Of a DNA stretch of 64,000 nt, positions 42,728-53,949 are shown in pieces (positions within the stretch are counted from its first letter, which is position 1; each line of letters begins with the position of its first letter). The DNA is from Helichrysum umbraculigerum (lineage: Eukaryota > Streptophyta > Magnoliopsida > Asterales > Asteraceae). Under the pieces are notes generated by a model. That model was not told the origin of the DNA. It worked only from the letters and a program-made list of their open reading frames with translations, and ran no database searches. The position numbers and the translations under genes are program-made. The DNA lies in the NCBI GenBank assembly GCA_949592205.1, contig CATIUR010000001.1, forward strand, positions 310,586,250 to 310,650,249, in the 5' to 3' direction.

Positions 42728-44443
42728 TGACGCAAAAAGTCATATTTTTAAGTTCAATATTCCATACTTTTTGGACACATCTTTAGTGAAAACATTCCAA
42801 AATGATAATTATTTACTAAAATTCACTAAAGTGCTCCAAATATAGACGTTGCTGCAAAAATCACTAAAAATGTCCAAATAACGAGCAAATCAAGATGAAT
42901 ATACATGCACAAATTCTTCCGACCTCATTTAGCTTGTAAGATTCACATTCTAACCTCATCATATGATAATACAGGGAAAAACGAGTCCTGAAAATCAAGA
43001 ATCATGCAAAAAGTTTAGAGAACGGAGAAGATACGACGATTACAAACACCTAAAAAGTCATTCCGGATATGCCTAAGCTCTACAGATCTAATTTCCATGA
43101 GATTGGAGCCGTTAGAAGCGTAACAGAATTACGAAGCCATAGGCGAAAGAATTATGTCAAACGGACGCATAACGAAGGAGATACGGGCGTTTTAAGCAAT
43201 GAACGAAATCAGACGGAGCCCGTATATGGCCTCAGGAACCGTATATGGCATCACAGAGACTGTATACGGCCTCATACAGATGGTATACGGCCCCTCTAAG
43301 GCCGTATACGGCCCCTCCTCCCCCCATTTCTGCTTTGTTTGCTTGTACGTGCTGCTTCACGAGTTGTACGTGTGGTTTGAGGCTTTCACTATAAATAGAT
43401 GGTACCTCCAACCTCATTCAAAAACCTCATTCTCACTTCATTTTCTTACTTTCAAGTTTCTCTCAATTTTCTCTCTTTCATTCTCTCTCTCTACTTTCTC
43501 TCTCTAGAAACTCTCTCTGGAGATCTAGAAGGAAATAGAGAGAGTTAAGCTTACGGTTCGAGTCTAGAGGAAGGTTTGGCTTGGTAATCTTGTTGTAACG
43601 AGTTTTTTCAAGTTCAGACTATTTGTAATCCTCAGTATTACGCTGCTTTATTCCCGGTGATATCTAAACTTTACTTACTGTTATAATGCTTGCACTTTAT
43701 GTTATTTCAGTTTGTACTTTACTTATTGCCATGTTTATAGAGTAGTTTAATATTGTGATTGTTGAAATGTAGATATTAGGAGTAGGGATGATATTAAATT
43801 AATGTTTCATTTATACGATTGGAGATTGTTATGCTGTGTATCTGGTTAAACTTATCCTGAATATAGATCTAGTTTCTCGTCACCCTTTCCAGACATTCAC
43901 GTGACTGTTGCCCTGGGATAGGATCAGATCGACCCTAATACTATGTAAACACAGTTATCTCCAGTTACAGTATGAAGCTATGAAATTTCTTTGTAACGGC
44001 ACGGTACTTCGTATAGCCTTGGAAACACCACGTGTGGAGTACAAATAGGTGGAAGCTAAGGAAATGCCATATGATTGTTACATCTTGGATTACCTAGAAG
44101 TAAGCATTCTAGAACTGTGGAAACACCACCTGTCTGCTTACTAACTATCTTTTATTTCCGTTATTTACTTTATTGTATTTAGGATAACTTAGAAAACAAA
44201 ACCCACCAAAAATCTATATACCTACCCTTATCCTATTTGCGACCTTAATCTTTGGTGATCCGCTTCGTTTCAATTCGCTCCGATAAAAGAACGACCTCGA
44301 GTTATACTTACTGCTTGCTCCCAAGGTAGTAGTACTTATAGTTTAAGCCCCAACTCTTATAAATTTAAAACATCCTGGTGCGCGTCCTGGTTGACCGGAA
44401 CAACGACCGGAGTAAAATCCGACCGACCGCTGGGACGCCATCA
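42728..44443 (+). repeat. 5' LTR of element I (1716 bp), Athila type
   Basis: It starts TGACGCAAAAAGTC, related to the LTR starts of F and H, and ends GACGCCATCA before the primer site. Five ATACGG-like cores (43224-43311) at 19-21 bp spacing are followed by TATAAATA at 43390-43397 and a CT-rich leader (43440-43510). The late part (CCGGAGTAAAATCCGACCG) is shared with the H LTR. Confidence 0.85.
43218..43397 (+). promoter_or_regulatory. Promoter of element I LTR: 21-bp-phased array and TATA box
   Basis: Cores ATATGG or ATACGG start at 43224, 43243, 43264, 43285 and 43306; the last three intervals are exactly 21 bp. The last unit contains the perfect palindrome GGCCGTATACGGCC (43300-43313). 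TATAAATA begins 79 bp after the last core. Confidence 0.75.
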
Positions 44444-44449
44444 AGTTTT

Positions 44450-44467
44450 TGGCGCCACTGCCGGGGA
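44450..44467 (+). other. Primer-binding site of element I
   Basis: TGGCGCCACTGCCGGGGA lies 6 nt after the LTR end at 44443. It is the Athila-type tRNA-Asp-like site, nearly the same as in F. It proves this LTR is a 5' LTR and sets the + orientation. Confidence 0.85.
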
Positions 44468-44597
44468 TCGTAGAGCGTTACGATTTGAAGCCGCCTTAGA
44501 TAATCTAGCTTTTAGGAGATCCTTTCTGATTAGGTTTTCCCAGACTGATTTGGAAGTTATTTGCTTATTTTAGATAGTTTACCGTCGTTAATTAAAA

Positions 44598-46042
44598 ATG
44601 AAAAATACAAAAATATCTTTCTACGATTCACTTCCGTCTAGTCCCATTTCTCCACTCGCCCACAAAACGTCTGAAGAAATGAAGGCCATGGATGACGCTG
44701 AGTTCTTCGCCTGCTTAGAACAAGAGTTGGAATCTGACGTCTACTCTTCATCTTTATCCTTTTCTGAAGATATCTACGCTAATCCAGACGACGAATCTAG
44801 AACTTTAGGGCAATTCTTAGATCTTGACTTAGGAACCGATGATTCTCATCAGAAGATTTCAACTTCTGCTTCTAGCATTCTAAGCTATCAGGTTATACCT
44901 GCACCTGGGATTTCATATTCCTTAAAATATTTCTTTCAATTCCCTACTTCATCTGGTTTTGTTGAGAGTAACTCTGAAAATCTTCAACCCTTTCGTTTTC
45001 CACCCGTCAAAGAACGTCTTCCGCTATGGGATGAAGAAGTTTACGAATACCTTCCAAAATCACCGATCTTTTTGAACCTCGTACCAGAACCTGAGTACAC
45101 CATCTATCGTGTTGTTACCGATCAAACCTCAAGAAAATATCCGCTACGTAGGTAACTCTTTTGATCCTGATAGTAGATTCGATGTTTGTCGGGCATTTGC
45201 TAGACACCTCAAAACATCTGACTTCCCTTTTTCAGTTGAACAAAGAGAAGTCACTCGTAGGATAAAGAAACAGGTTGGTATTCTCCACCATCTTCCGAAT
45301 CAAAAGGAGGAAGGTATCTTCACACATTACCGAGAGCAAGAACTAAAGCTAAAATCAGAAACAGACCTACTAATGGACCTATTCGCCATCACCAATTATC
45401 AATTGGTTTCTCAAACCCTAATTAGTCATGATTTATGAGCTTGAGTTCTGGATCAGCAAAGATCCCGCTATATCGCTCGTCATTTCTGATAAAATTTCAT
45501 TCTTCGTTGACCCCGCTACTTACATGATCAACAAGTTGTTGGAAATATTCCCTGGAGCCACTGACGATAACCTGGAAGCTGCTTTCTTTGCTGAAAGAAA
45601 GGATATCAACGTCTCACTCACTTTGTTATTCACTCAGTCAAAATTTCCTTTCACTGTTTCACAAATGACTTTAATCAAGGAAATAACGGAGTCAGTTCAC
45701 ACTACCACCGGAGACCCTGATTCAAGAGAAGAATGGGAATTTCAACAAACCCTAAGGATGCTTCTTCATGAATTGAACAATATAGATGACGGATCACGAA
45801 ACGGAATTTCAAACCCTAAGAAAGTTAGAAAGGAATTTAACAAGTTTATTGACAATCTTCTAGATTTAGGCAAAAAGGAACGTATGTTTCTCACTGAACA
45901 CAAACGATTCTCGTTACATCCTGCAGACCTAGTTGATTCTGTCATAAAAATTCTCACTTGTGACTTTATTCCTCGCTACACTTTCCCTCCACCAAGAGCA
46001 CCGAATTCGTTCGGACAATTGCTCTTGGATAATCTCAAATAA
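44598..46042 (+). pseudogene. Unrecognised protein frame of element I, in three overlapping phases
   Basis: Three frames follow end to end: 44598-45155 (185 codons), 45109-45438 (109) and 45428-46042 (204). They overlap by only 11-47 nt, and the composition changes smoothly, so this looks like one protein of about 480 residues with two frameshifts. It begins 131 nt after the primer site. It is acidic and Ser-rich at first (EFFACLEQELESD), then mixed. I see no gag motif, CCHC knuckle, protease, RT or integrase. A post-frame stem-loop shared with F follows at once. It could be a captured gene or a strongly diverged gag in a non-autonomous Athila-like element. Confidence 0.6.
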
Positions 46043-46075
46043 ATTTATCCAAAGGTCGAGCTACCGACTTTAACC

Positions 46076-46100
46076 AAGCGCTTTTTGGGAAGCAACCCAA
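46076..46100 (+). other. Post-frame stem-loop of element I
   Basis: AGCGCTTTTTGGGAAGCAAC continues to CCAA and contains TGGGAAGCAACCCA, a 4-bp stem. It lies about 35 nt after the stop at 46042. F has the same motif about 50 nt after its integrase frame. Confidence 0.6.
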
Positions 46101-46788
46101 ATTTTAGTTTTATTAAGTATAATTAATATTAGTGGTTATTATTAAGTTTAAAAGCTTTTCTTATAAAACACATGAAAACGTTCTTTTAAAATTCAAAATT
46201 CGCGCAACACATTAACCAATTTCAGATAAAAAAAAAAGAGGAAAACCCCACGATTATTCTCTCCAAAATAATAGGCGATTAATAAACCCTACAATCGTAT
46301 TTCGTAAATCTGAATTTCTTTTTGGGGTTTAGTTTAATCTTAATCAATTCTATTCCTACTGCGCCTATGTTTCAATTATCCTAGTTTAATCGGTTGTCTT
46401 GTGAATCGAATTACTTTATGATTTTTTATTGCCGTTCAAGACTTGTGCCGTCATAATTCTTGTGCCGACATATTGCGATAAGATTACAAGACTCAATTAA
46501 TACATCTGGCCGAACTAATATTCTTTTATTTCTCAGCCGACATATTGAATTATTTGTCGCTGAATTAATTATTCTTGCCGATTTGTATTGTTGAATAATT
46601 TCTACGCCTTCGTATTGCATTAATTATTACTAGCCGACTATCAATTTTTGGATCTAATGCTCTATTTTGCGCATTGGATCTAGTTCGTATTGCATCTGGC
46701 CGATTACTTTAATTGTCGTTGGTGTACGAGGTATTTGGTTTGTGGTTGTTACGAGATCACTAGAATTTTTTGGTTAACGATTTGAGAG
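46101..46788 (+). other. Element I internal remnant and probable LINE 5' UTR
   Basis: No gene is seen. AT-rich sequence to about 46230 likely belongs to element I. From the A-run at 46228-46237 onward it is probably the 5' UTR of the ORF1-only LINE, with repeated GCCGACATATTG-like words (46450-46630). The exact LINE start and its target duplication could not be fixed. Confidence 0.4.
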
Positions 46789-48441
46789 TTGAATGTAAGT
46801 AATATGGAACGGGGTTTTCTTAGTCCTGGGAGAGGGGTCAAAGAGAAGAGTGGTGAGGCTGTTAATAAACCGCCCACGGTGAAATCTATTTTGAAGAAAC
46901 CAACGGCTGTGTCTAACAACGAGGTAGGAAAGGATGGTCAACGTGATATGGGCAACAAACCAGGTACTAATCCTTTGAATACTCCAGCCTTTGTGAACAA
47001 GAAATTGCATGTAGATGAACTCGATAAATTGAAAAAGGTGAGTGGTCAGAATTCGATACCGGAAGACTTGGTACCACCTGTTTTTAAAAAACAGAATGTG
47101 GAGGTTCAACAGCCCCCAAACGTCAGTAAGCCATCGTATTTGAATGTTGTTACGGCTGAAAATCCTAACGTAAAGGTTAATTTTCGTTCCTTACAATCTG
47201 ATGTCTCTGTTAATGAGGCCGATGTTACTATCCCGTTGTCATCAGTTGAGGAAGTTAACAACAGATTTTCGAATACTTTGTAAGGTTATTTTATTGGTAA
47301 GCGGATTGCTTTTCCAGTTGTGGAAAATTATGTACGAAACGTTTGGACAAAATATGGTCTCCAAAAGGTAATGATGAATGCTAGAGGGTTCTTTTTCTTC
47401 AAGTTCTCATCTATTGATGGTATGAATAATGTAATTGAGAATGGGCCATGGATGATAAGAACAATTCCTATTATTCTAAACCAATGGGCACCGAATATTA
47501 GTTTAACCAAAGAAGATCTTTCAAAGGTGCCTGTTTGGGTAAAGTTTCATGATGTTCCGATGGCAGCATTTACAAGTGATGGGTTGAGTATGATTGCTAC
47601 ACTGATTGGTAGGCCCATGAGGTTGGATTCTTATACTTCTACCATGTGTGCTGAATCATGGGGTAGGAATAGTTTTGCTAGAGCGTTGATAGAAATTGAT
47701 TCTGTTCAGGTTTTGAAAGACAACATTGTTGTTGCTATTCCAAAACTAGACGGGTCGGGTTATACGAAGGAAAATGTCCGTGTTGAATATGAGTGGAAGC
47801 CTCCCAGATGTGATACATGTAAACTATTTGGGCATACAATTGATCAATGTCCATCACAACCTGGTAAGAAAGACACAAATGATGGGTTTGTTGATGTTGG
47901 GTCAAAGGTTCCTAAGGTTAACAAAGATGGTCAGAATGCTAGGAAGGTTCAAGGAATCTCTTTAGGTAAACAAAAGTCTAACTTTGTATATCGTCCTAAG
48001 GTGGCTGCTAATAAAGTAAAATCAAAGCAAAAGGAGGATACACATGTTAGAACTTCTAACCCATTTTCTGTGTTAAGTGGGTCTGATTCTAAAGAGGACG
48101 ACGTGATTCGGGAAGTTGAGACGGCCAAGAGTGATGAAAAGGCTGTGCATGGAAGTAAGTCAAATGTTTCTAATGCTGAACAGGCTGGTTGTAGTAACAA
48201 CGTTAATGTGGATAAAACTTTGGAAGATTCGGAAAGTGATGTTGAAGAGGTCTTTAATGAGACCTCCTATTATATGGCTTCTGGATTGGGATCTGGAAGT
48301 GGTGGTGGTGGTGGTAATAGTAATCTGGAATACTATGATGATGATGATGTTTATGATGACTATGGTGATCAAGTATACGATTTGACTGAAGAACAAGAGG
48401 AGTTTTGCAAGGCTTTTGATATCAACCTTACTGGGAAGTTT
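46789..48441 (+). CDS. LINE 1 ORF1 (DUF4283-like and CCHC), one stop, finishing at 54427
   Basis: Two candidate starts (46789 and 46804) precede a basic Pro-rich N-terminus (VKSILKKPT). A DUF4283-like region follows (ENGPWMIRTIPIILNQWAPN, VPVWVKFHDVP), then one knuckle, CDTCKLFGHTIDQC. TAA at 47281-47283 interrupts the phase where LINE 2 reads Tyr (NSLYGYFIG). The tail is acidic (DLTEEQEEFCKAFD). LINE 2 cuts it within GKF; the frame then continues on the far side as three codons and TAA at 54425-54427. Sequence at 48447-48543 that reads on in phase is really LINE 2 3' UTR. ORF1 proteins bind LINE RNA. Confidence 0.82.
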
Positions 48442-48665
48442 TTTTTGGGTAAAGGGTTTTACCCCGGTGAATTGTATTACCTCAAAACTTTTAAGAACAA
48501 AAAATGTGGAAGAGTTCCACATCAACCTCGAAAAAAGCACTAGCTATGCTTAAAAGGCTAAGCTAAATGTATATGACATGCCACATACATTATTACAATT
48601 TCCTATAAAACAGAAAAAACAGCCAATATAACGTAAACGAGCACCCAATCAAAACTAAGAGAACC

Positions 48666-51600
48666 CTAAGCATTAATACGGTAACTCTGAGGGATCTTCC
48701 AAGCATCCAATAGCTGATCAACATGCGTAGAACTTCTGAATCTACACGAAAGAAGCTTTAACCGCATAGTAGAATAAATGACATCACAAAGTTGGGAGAT
48801 AGTTCTCGAACCCTTTCTAAACAACCGGTTATTCCGTTCATTCCATAGATAATATACTGAAGCCGCAAGGAGAAGACGACTAATAACACTTTTAGCTTTC
48901 CTCGAGCTAGCTATAGGCTGAATCCAAGCAATAATATCATCCCAAATACCGGACAGACTTTGCATACCAACAAGGGGAGCAAGAGATGTCCAAACCTGTA
49001 CTGAAAATGGACATTCAAAGAAGAGATGATTGTGAGAATCTTTCTGCATGTTACACAAGGAACAATGAAGCAGGTTTAAGTTGGTAGCAGGCCCAACATC
49101 CCATTGCCTCATATTATCTTGGGTCTTTAATCTTCTCTTGAATACCAACCAAAGCAGAAACGCGTGTCTTGGAATACATTGAGGAAACCAAACAATGTTA
49201 TGCCATGGAACCAGACTGCCTGAAGGACGAATGGATTCCCATACAACACTAACCGAAAACACCTGTTGATTCCCCTGACCATCACGCCAATACCACTTGT
49301 CCTGACGATTTGCAACCAGAAGCGGGCACTGAACATTATTTAAAGCCGGATACCGCTGAGACCATTCAATCGGCCAAACCCAAGACCCATTGGAAACTAA
49401 GTCGGATATCTTATCATTCATAGAAAACCCATCATGCGTGATACATCTAGGAGACAAATACTTAATCAATGGGCCATCCGCACACCACGTATCAAACCAG
49501 ACATTTATAGAGTCGCCATTACCAACCAACGCAACAATGAAAGGACGCACCAACTCCCTAATTTGAAGGATCTTACGCCATCCCCAAGTAATACCTAAAC
49601 GAAGAGGAACATCCCAAAAACTTCTCCCTTTTAATTTATACGAATGGACCCATTTAACCCAAAGAGATTCTCTTTGAGTAATAATGCTCCAAATATGAGG
49701 AATCATAAGCGCAACGTTAAAAGGCTCAAGCCGTCTAATACCCAGACCACCCTCCACTTTTGGAAGACACAACGCTTCCCAAGAGACTTTTGCTTGACCC
49801 TTCTTCATATCTCCCTGACTCCATAAATAACCCCTCATAATTTGCTCAATTTCAGCAACAATACGAGAAGGCAAAATGAAGACTGATGCCCAATATATAT
49901 GCATAGAAGATAGTACAGAGAGAATCAACTGAAGTCTACCAGCAAAAGATAAATATTTATTCATCCAATTTTCAACCCGATTCTTAACCCTTTCCACAAG
50001 GACCTTGCAGTCCTTATAAAGTAATCTAGATGATATTAACGGAACACCAAGGTATCTAACAGGGAGCTTGCCTTCCTCAAACGGCATGCTCCTAAGAATA
50101 GCAGCTTTAACACAATTTCCGACATTACAGAAGAATACCGTACTTTTTGGAATACTCGGAACCAGCCCCGAGACATTTTTAAATTCCTCTAAACCATCCA
50201 TAATTACCTGGACAGAAACCGAATCCCCATGAGCAAATAAGAATAAATCATCCGCAAAACAAACATTTATAATTTGATCCTTAGCACAGCGATGATGAAA
50301 CCGAAATCTATCCGACAACATAACCTTCTTTTTCAAGATAAGAGAGAGAACTTCCATAACCAAGGTAAAGAGGTAAGGAGACATGGGGTCCCCTTGTCGC
50401 AACCCCCTTCTACCCCTAAAATAACCATTAAGATGACCATTAACATTAATAGAAAAAGAAGTACTCGTTACACACGCCATAATCCAATCAACCATAATTT
50501 TATGGAATCCGAAACCCACCAACGTGCTCCTTAAAAACTTCCAATCAACCGTGTCATAGGCCTTTTGGATATCCACTTTAAAAGCACACCGAGATGGTCC
50601 AGCCTCACGATGATAATTGTGCATGAGCTCCTGAGTAAGGAGAATGTTATCCGAAATACGTCTTCCAGGCACAAAAGCAGACTGATTAATGTTTACAATG
50701 TCACCCAACCCATCTTTTATCCGATTAGTAATAATCTTACTAATACACTTATAGATGACATTACAGCAAGAAATGGGGCTAAAATCATTGACTCGGGAAG
50801 GAGTAGTAACCTTAGGGACAAGTGAAATGATAGTATGATTTACTTCCTGCAGAAGTCTACCATTAGAAAAGAAATCCCTTACCGCCATACAAACATCTTT
50901 ACCGACAATATCCCATGAATGCTTAAAAAAAGAAGAAGTAAATCCATCCGGGCCAGCTGCTTTATTTTCACCAATGTTAAACATAGCCGATTTAACCTCC
51001 TCATTCGTAACCTCACGGATCATATAACTCGCTGTCAGGTCACTTAAACGATTAACAAACAGACCCTCGCTTAATTGCTGCGTTATATTACCTTCAACAC
51101 CTAGAAAATTCTGATAGTGCTTAACAAAAACTGACGGCACACAAGGACCATCAACAGCAGTTCCATCATTGTCCATAACCCTCTCAATGCGTGCTCTATT
51201 TTGCTTACACTTCATCATTTTATTGAAATAGGCTGAATTAGAGTCACCCACCTTCAACCATTCAACTTTAGCCTTTTGTTGCAAAAACCTTTCCTCATCA
51301 ATTACCGCCTCCTGGAAAGTATTCAAACAGCTTGCCTCTTGTTCCCGTAAATACACATTAGCAGGGTCACGGTCAAGAGCCTGCTGCACCTCATCCAACT
51401 CTTTTCGAAGCAAGTTAACACGATGGTGGAGCTGACCTTGATCATATAGTAATTTACGTAGAGGATTCTTAAGCAATTTCAATCGTTTTACAAGCCTGAA
51501 CATATTATGTCCCTCCACCGAATGATTCCAAGCATTGTTAACCAGACCTTTAAAACCCTCTTTATGAACCAAAAAATTCGAAAACTTAAACGGCCTTGCT

Positions 51601-52328
51601 TTACGGCGAGTTAAAACAGGGAATTTTAACACGCATGGAGAGTGATCCGAAATCCTGTAGGGCTGGAACATACCATACGAACCAGGAAACTCATCAATGA
51701 ATTTCAGATTCCCCATAATACGATCAATTTTTTTAAGCAAACCATCCCTACCTTTAGGTTTTTGCGTCCACGTATAATGAAGACCAACACCATTAATATC
51801 CATGACCTCAATGTTCTGAACACACTCCTTGAAATCATTCATGGCAACATTTAGACCAGAACCAACCACACTATCTTCCAAGTTCAGAGCAACATTAAAA
51901 TCCCCCATAAGAATCCATGGTTTACCCCGAACAAACTGCTTATGCATACCAAGATTATGCCACAATTGCCGACGCCTGATATAATTATTATCGGCATATA
52001 TAAATGAACAATACATAGCTTTATTATCCTCTTTAATAATTATTTGTACATGCATCACCTGATTAGTTGTAGCAATACTCATAACATCCAGAACTTCCGG
52101 ATCCCAGCCAACAATGATCCGGGAACCCTTATCACAAACATGGCCATTTGAAGTCCAATCCCAAGCTCGAAAAACCGTCCTACAAATACCTTGTAAACGA
52201 GATACATCCACATGCGATTCAAGGATAGCACACAGACTAAGCTGGTTTTCATTTATTACCTGACGAACCTCTTTTTGTTTAGGGGTGCGGTTCATACCCC
52301 TAATATTCCATGAAGCCATACTAAACAT
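48666..52328 (-). CDS. LINE 2 ORF2: endonuclease-reverse transcriptase (1220 residues)
   Basis: ATG at 52328 overlaps the ORF1 stop by 8 nt (ATGTTTAG); a second ATG at 52319 is also possible. N-terminal AP-type endonuclease: MASWNIRGMNRTPKQKEV, MGDFNVAL, SDHSPCVL. RT in the middle: AAGPDGFTSSFFK, FVPGRRISDNILL, RRGLRQGDPMSPYLF and active site CFADDLFLF near residue 700. A C-terminal zinc-binding RT-associated region follows (HCSLCNMQKDSHNHLFFECP). The protein nicks target DNA and copies LINE RNA there. No stop or shift is seen and the length is normal for plant L1. The open frame reaches further upstream to 52481, but that part overlaps ORF1 and is not expected to be used. Confidence 0.93.
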   Translation of the reverse strand: MFSMASWNIRGMNRTPKQKEVRQVINENQLSLCAILESHVDVSRLQGICRTVFRAWDWTSNGHVCDKGSRIIVGWDPEVLDVMSIATTNQVMHVQIIIKEDNKAMYCSFIYADNNYIRRRQLWHNLGMHKQFVRGKPWILMGDFNVALNLEDSVVGSGLNVAMNDFKECVQNIEVMDINGVGLHYTWTQKPKGRDGLLKKIDRIMGNLKFIDEFPGSYGMFQPYRISDHSPCVLKFPVLTRRKARPFKFSNFLVHKEGFKGLVNNAWNHSVEGHNMFRLVKRLKLLKNPLRKLLYDQGQLHHRVNLLRKELDEVQQALDRDPANVYLREQEASCLNTFQEAVIDEERFLQQKAKVEWLKVGDSNSAYFNKMMKCKQNRARIERVMDNDGTAVDGPCVPSVFVKHYQNFLGVEGNITQQLSEGLFVNRLSDLTASYMIREVTNEEVKSAMFNIGENKAAGPDGFTSSFFKHSWDIVGKDVCMAVRDFFSNGRLLQEVNHTIISLVPKVTTPSRVNDFSPISCCNVIYKCISKIITNRIKDGLGDIVNINQSAFVPGRRISDNILLTQELMHNYHREAGPSRCAFKVDIQKAYDTVDWKFLRSTLVGFGFHKIMVDWIMACVTSTSFSINVNGHLNGYFRGRRGLRQGDPMSPYLFTLVMEVLSLILKKKVMLSDRFRFHHRCAKDQIINVCFADDLFLFAHGDSVSVQVIMDGLEEFKNVSGLVPSIPKSTVFFCNVGNCVKAAILRSMPFEEGKLPVRYLGVPLISSRLLYKDCKVLVERVKNRVENWMNKYLSFAGRLQLILSVLSSMHIYWASVFILPSRIVAEIEQIMRGYLWSQGDMKKGQAKVSWEALCLPKVEGGLGIRRLEPFNVALMIPHIWSIITQRESLWVKWVHSYKLKGRSFWDVPLRLGITWGWRKILQIRELVRPFIVALVGNGDSINVWFDTWCADGPLIKYLSPRCITHDGFSMNDKISDLVSNGSWVWPIEWSQRYPALNNVQCPLLVANRQDKWYWRDGQGNQQVFSVSVVWESIRPSGSLVPWHNIVWFPQCIPRHAFLLWLVFKRRLKTQDNMRQWDVGPATNLNLLHCSLCNMQKDSHNHLFFECPFSVQVWTSLAPLVGMQSLSGIWDDIIAWIQPIASSRKAKSVISRLLLAASVYYLWNERNNRLFRKGSRTISQLCDVIYSTMRLKLLSCRFRSSTHVDQLLDAWKIPQSYRINA

Positions 52329-53949
52329 TGGAAGCCATGTTAACGGGAGTGCTTGCCCCCTCCGTATTAGTACCATAATCATTGACCGACATAAACTCCG
52401 TTGATTCATCAAAAATATTTTCAACTTCCTCATCATCATCATCTTCCATTGGTTTTTTACCAATAGCTCTATTACTTTCACTCACCTCACGTAGAACAGG
52501 CTCATCCAACACTGAAAATGCATTAGACACAGTTACATTTGGAACCTTGGTTTGTTCACTTCGATGCGCAATATTATCACTTTGAGCCGGTTGCCTACTC
52601 ACAGGCCGATACTCCACTCTTTTCTTCGTTTTACCCATAGCAAATCCTTTCTGACCAGTAGGTTTAATAGGTTTCTTTGGTACCCGAAATCCGTCATCTA
52701 ATCCAGGAACAACAGTAATCGTCTCCTTTACCATCCTCGGACAACTCTCACATGTGTGACCAAATATTTTACATGTCTCACACCTAGGCGGCTTCCATTC
52801 ATACTCAATTCTTACAGATTCCCGCGTATAACCAGGGCCATCCAGATTTGGAACAGCTACAACAACCTTATCTTTCAATTCCCTGTCCGCGTGGATTTCA
52901 ATCATAGCCCTAGCATAACTACTTCTACCCCAAGAATCCACACACATATTACTAGTATACGTGTCTAACATCATGGGTTTACCTACTTTGCTAGCAATCA
53001 AACTTAAACCATCCGCAGTAAACCCCACAAGTGGAACATCATGCATTTTGACCCATACCGGTACCTTAGTTAAATCTTCCATCGTTAAGCTAACAGAAGG
53101 ATTCCATTTATTGAGTATAATGGGAACACCTCTAATCAACCAAGGACCATTTTCAAGCACACTCTCAACCCCTTTCATAGTAGCAAACTTAAAAAAGAAG
53201 AACCCATTGGCATTCATCATAATTTTTTGAATGCCATATTTTCCCCATGCATTCCAAGCGTAATTTTCAACTACCGGAAAAGCAAGACGTTTCCCAATAA
53301 AATAACCATATAATGAGTTATTCAGTCTACTAGCAACTTCTTCCACAGATGACACTGGGATACCCACGTCAAAATCAGAATCATCAGGAACCACGTCTTC
53401 CATCATACGAAAATTAATCTTTCCCATCACAGGCTCCTTAGAAACAATATTGGCAAATGTTATACCTGGCTTTGACCCACCTGAAGAATTCAAAGGTAAG
53501 GCCTGATCAGGCTCGGAAACCACCTCTGTAACCGCTTCAAGACGATCAATACCTCTACCAAACGTATATGTATGCAACCTAGGATTACTGGTAGCATTAT
53601 CCCCACCACCAGGAAATTCATAATCCGGCCCCAAATCATCCTTAACAGTGTCTAAACCAGGGATTTTAGAGGGTCCAACCCTAACCTGATTATCAACAGT
53701 ACGCTCTCCTACCCCATGGGTTTCAATCCCCAAATCTGGATTTTTATTAATATTAACCGAAGATTCCCCACCAGCTTGCTTGGACGAGTTATTCTTAACA
53801 TCTGAAGGCCCCAACTTGTCCTTCAAAATCGATTTCAATACAGGTTTTCCACCCCCAAATAAACTAGCATTAACCTCTACAGTTTGGTGCTTCGAAGGAG
53901 GAGGATTCTTATTGTCCGTAGCTCCCTTACCCCTCTTCATAATGCACAA
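52321..53949 (-). CDS. LINE 2 ORF1: DUF4283-like, CCHC RNA-binding protein (542 residues)
   Basis: It may start at 53949 (MCIMKRGKG) or at the internal Met 53940. The N-terminus is low-complexity and basic (PVLKSILKDKLG). The DUF4283-like region spans about residues 195-370 (ENGPWLIRGVPIILNKWNPS, VPVWVKMHDVPLVGF), then one knuckle, CETCKIFGHTCESC. The tail is acidic (MEDDDDEEVENIFDEST). It likely packages LINE RNA. It overlaps ORF2 by 8 nt, suggesting that termination and restart deliver ORF2. It is uninterrupted, unlike LINE 1 ORF1. Confidence 0.9.
   Translation of the reverse strand: MCIMKRGKGATDNKNPPPSKHQTVEVNASLFGGGKPVLKSILKDKLGPSDVKNNSSKQAGGESSVNINKNPDLGIETHGVGERTVDNQVRVGPSKIPGLDTVKDDLGPDYEFPGGGDNATSNPRLHTYTFGRGIDRLEAVTEVVSEPDQALPLNSSGGSKPGITFANIVSKEPVMGKINFRMMEDVVPDDSDFDVGIPVSSVEEVASRLNNSLYGYFIGKRLAFPVVENYAWNAWGKYGIQKIMMNANGFFFFKFATMKGVESVLENGPWLIRGVPIILNKWNPSVSLTMEDLTKVPVWVKMHDVPLVGFTADGLSLIASKVGKPMMLDTYTSNMCVDSWGRSSYARAMIEIHADRELKDKVVVAVPNLDGPGYTRESVRIEYEWKPPRCETCKIFGHTCESCPRMVKETITVVPGLDDGFRVPKKPIKPTGQKGFAMGKTKKRVEYRPVSRQPAQSDNIAHRSEQTKVPNVTVSNAFSVLDEPVLREVSESNRAIGKKPMEDDDDEEVENIFDESTEFMSVNDYGTNTEGASTPVNMASNV

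Noticed and set aside
48447..48543. C-terminal extension of LINE 1 ORF1
   Set aside because: It is chance read-through into the 3' UTR of LINE 2; the true ORF1 end is beyond LINE 2 at 54427.
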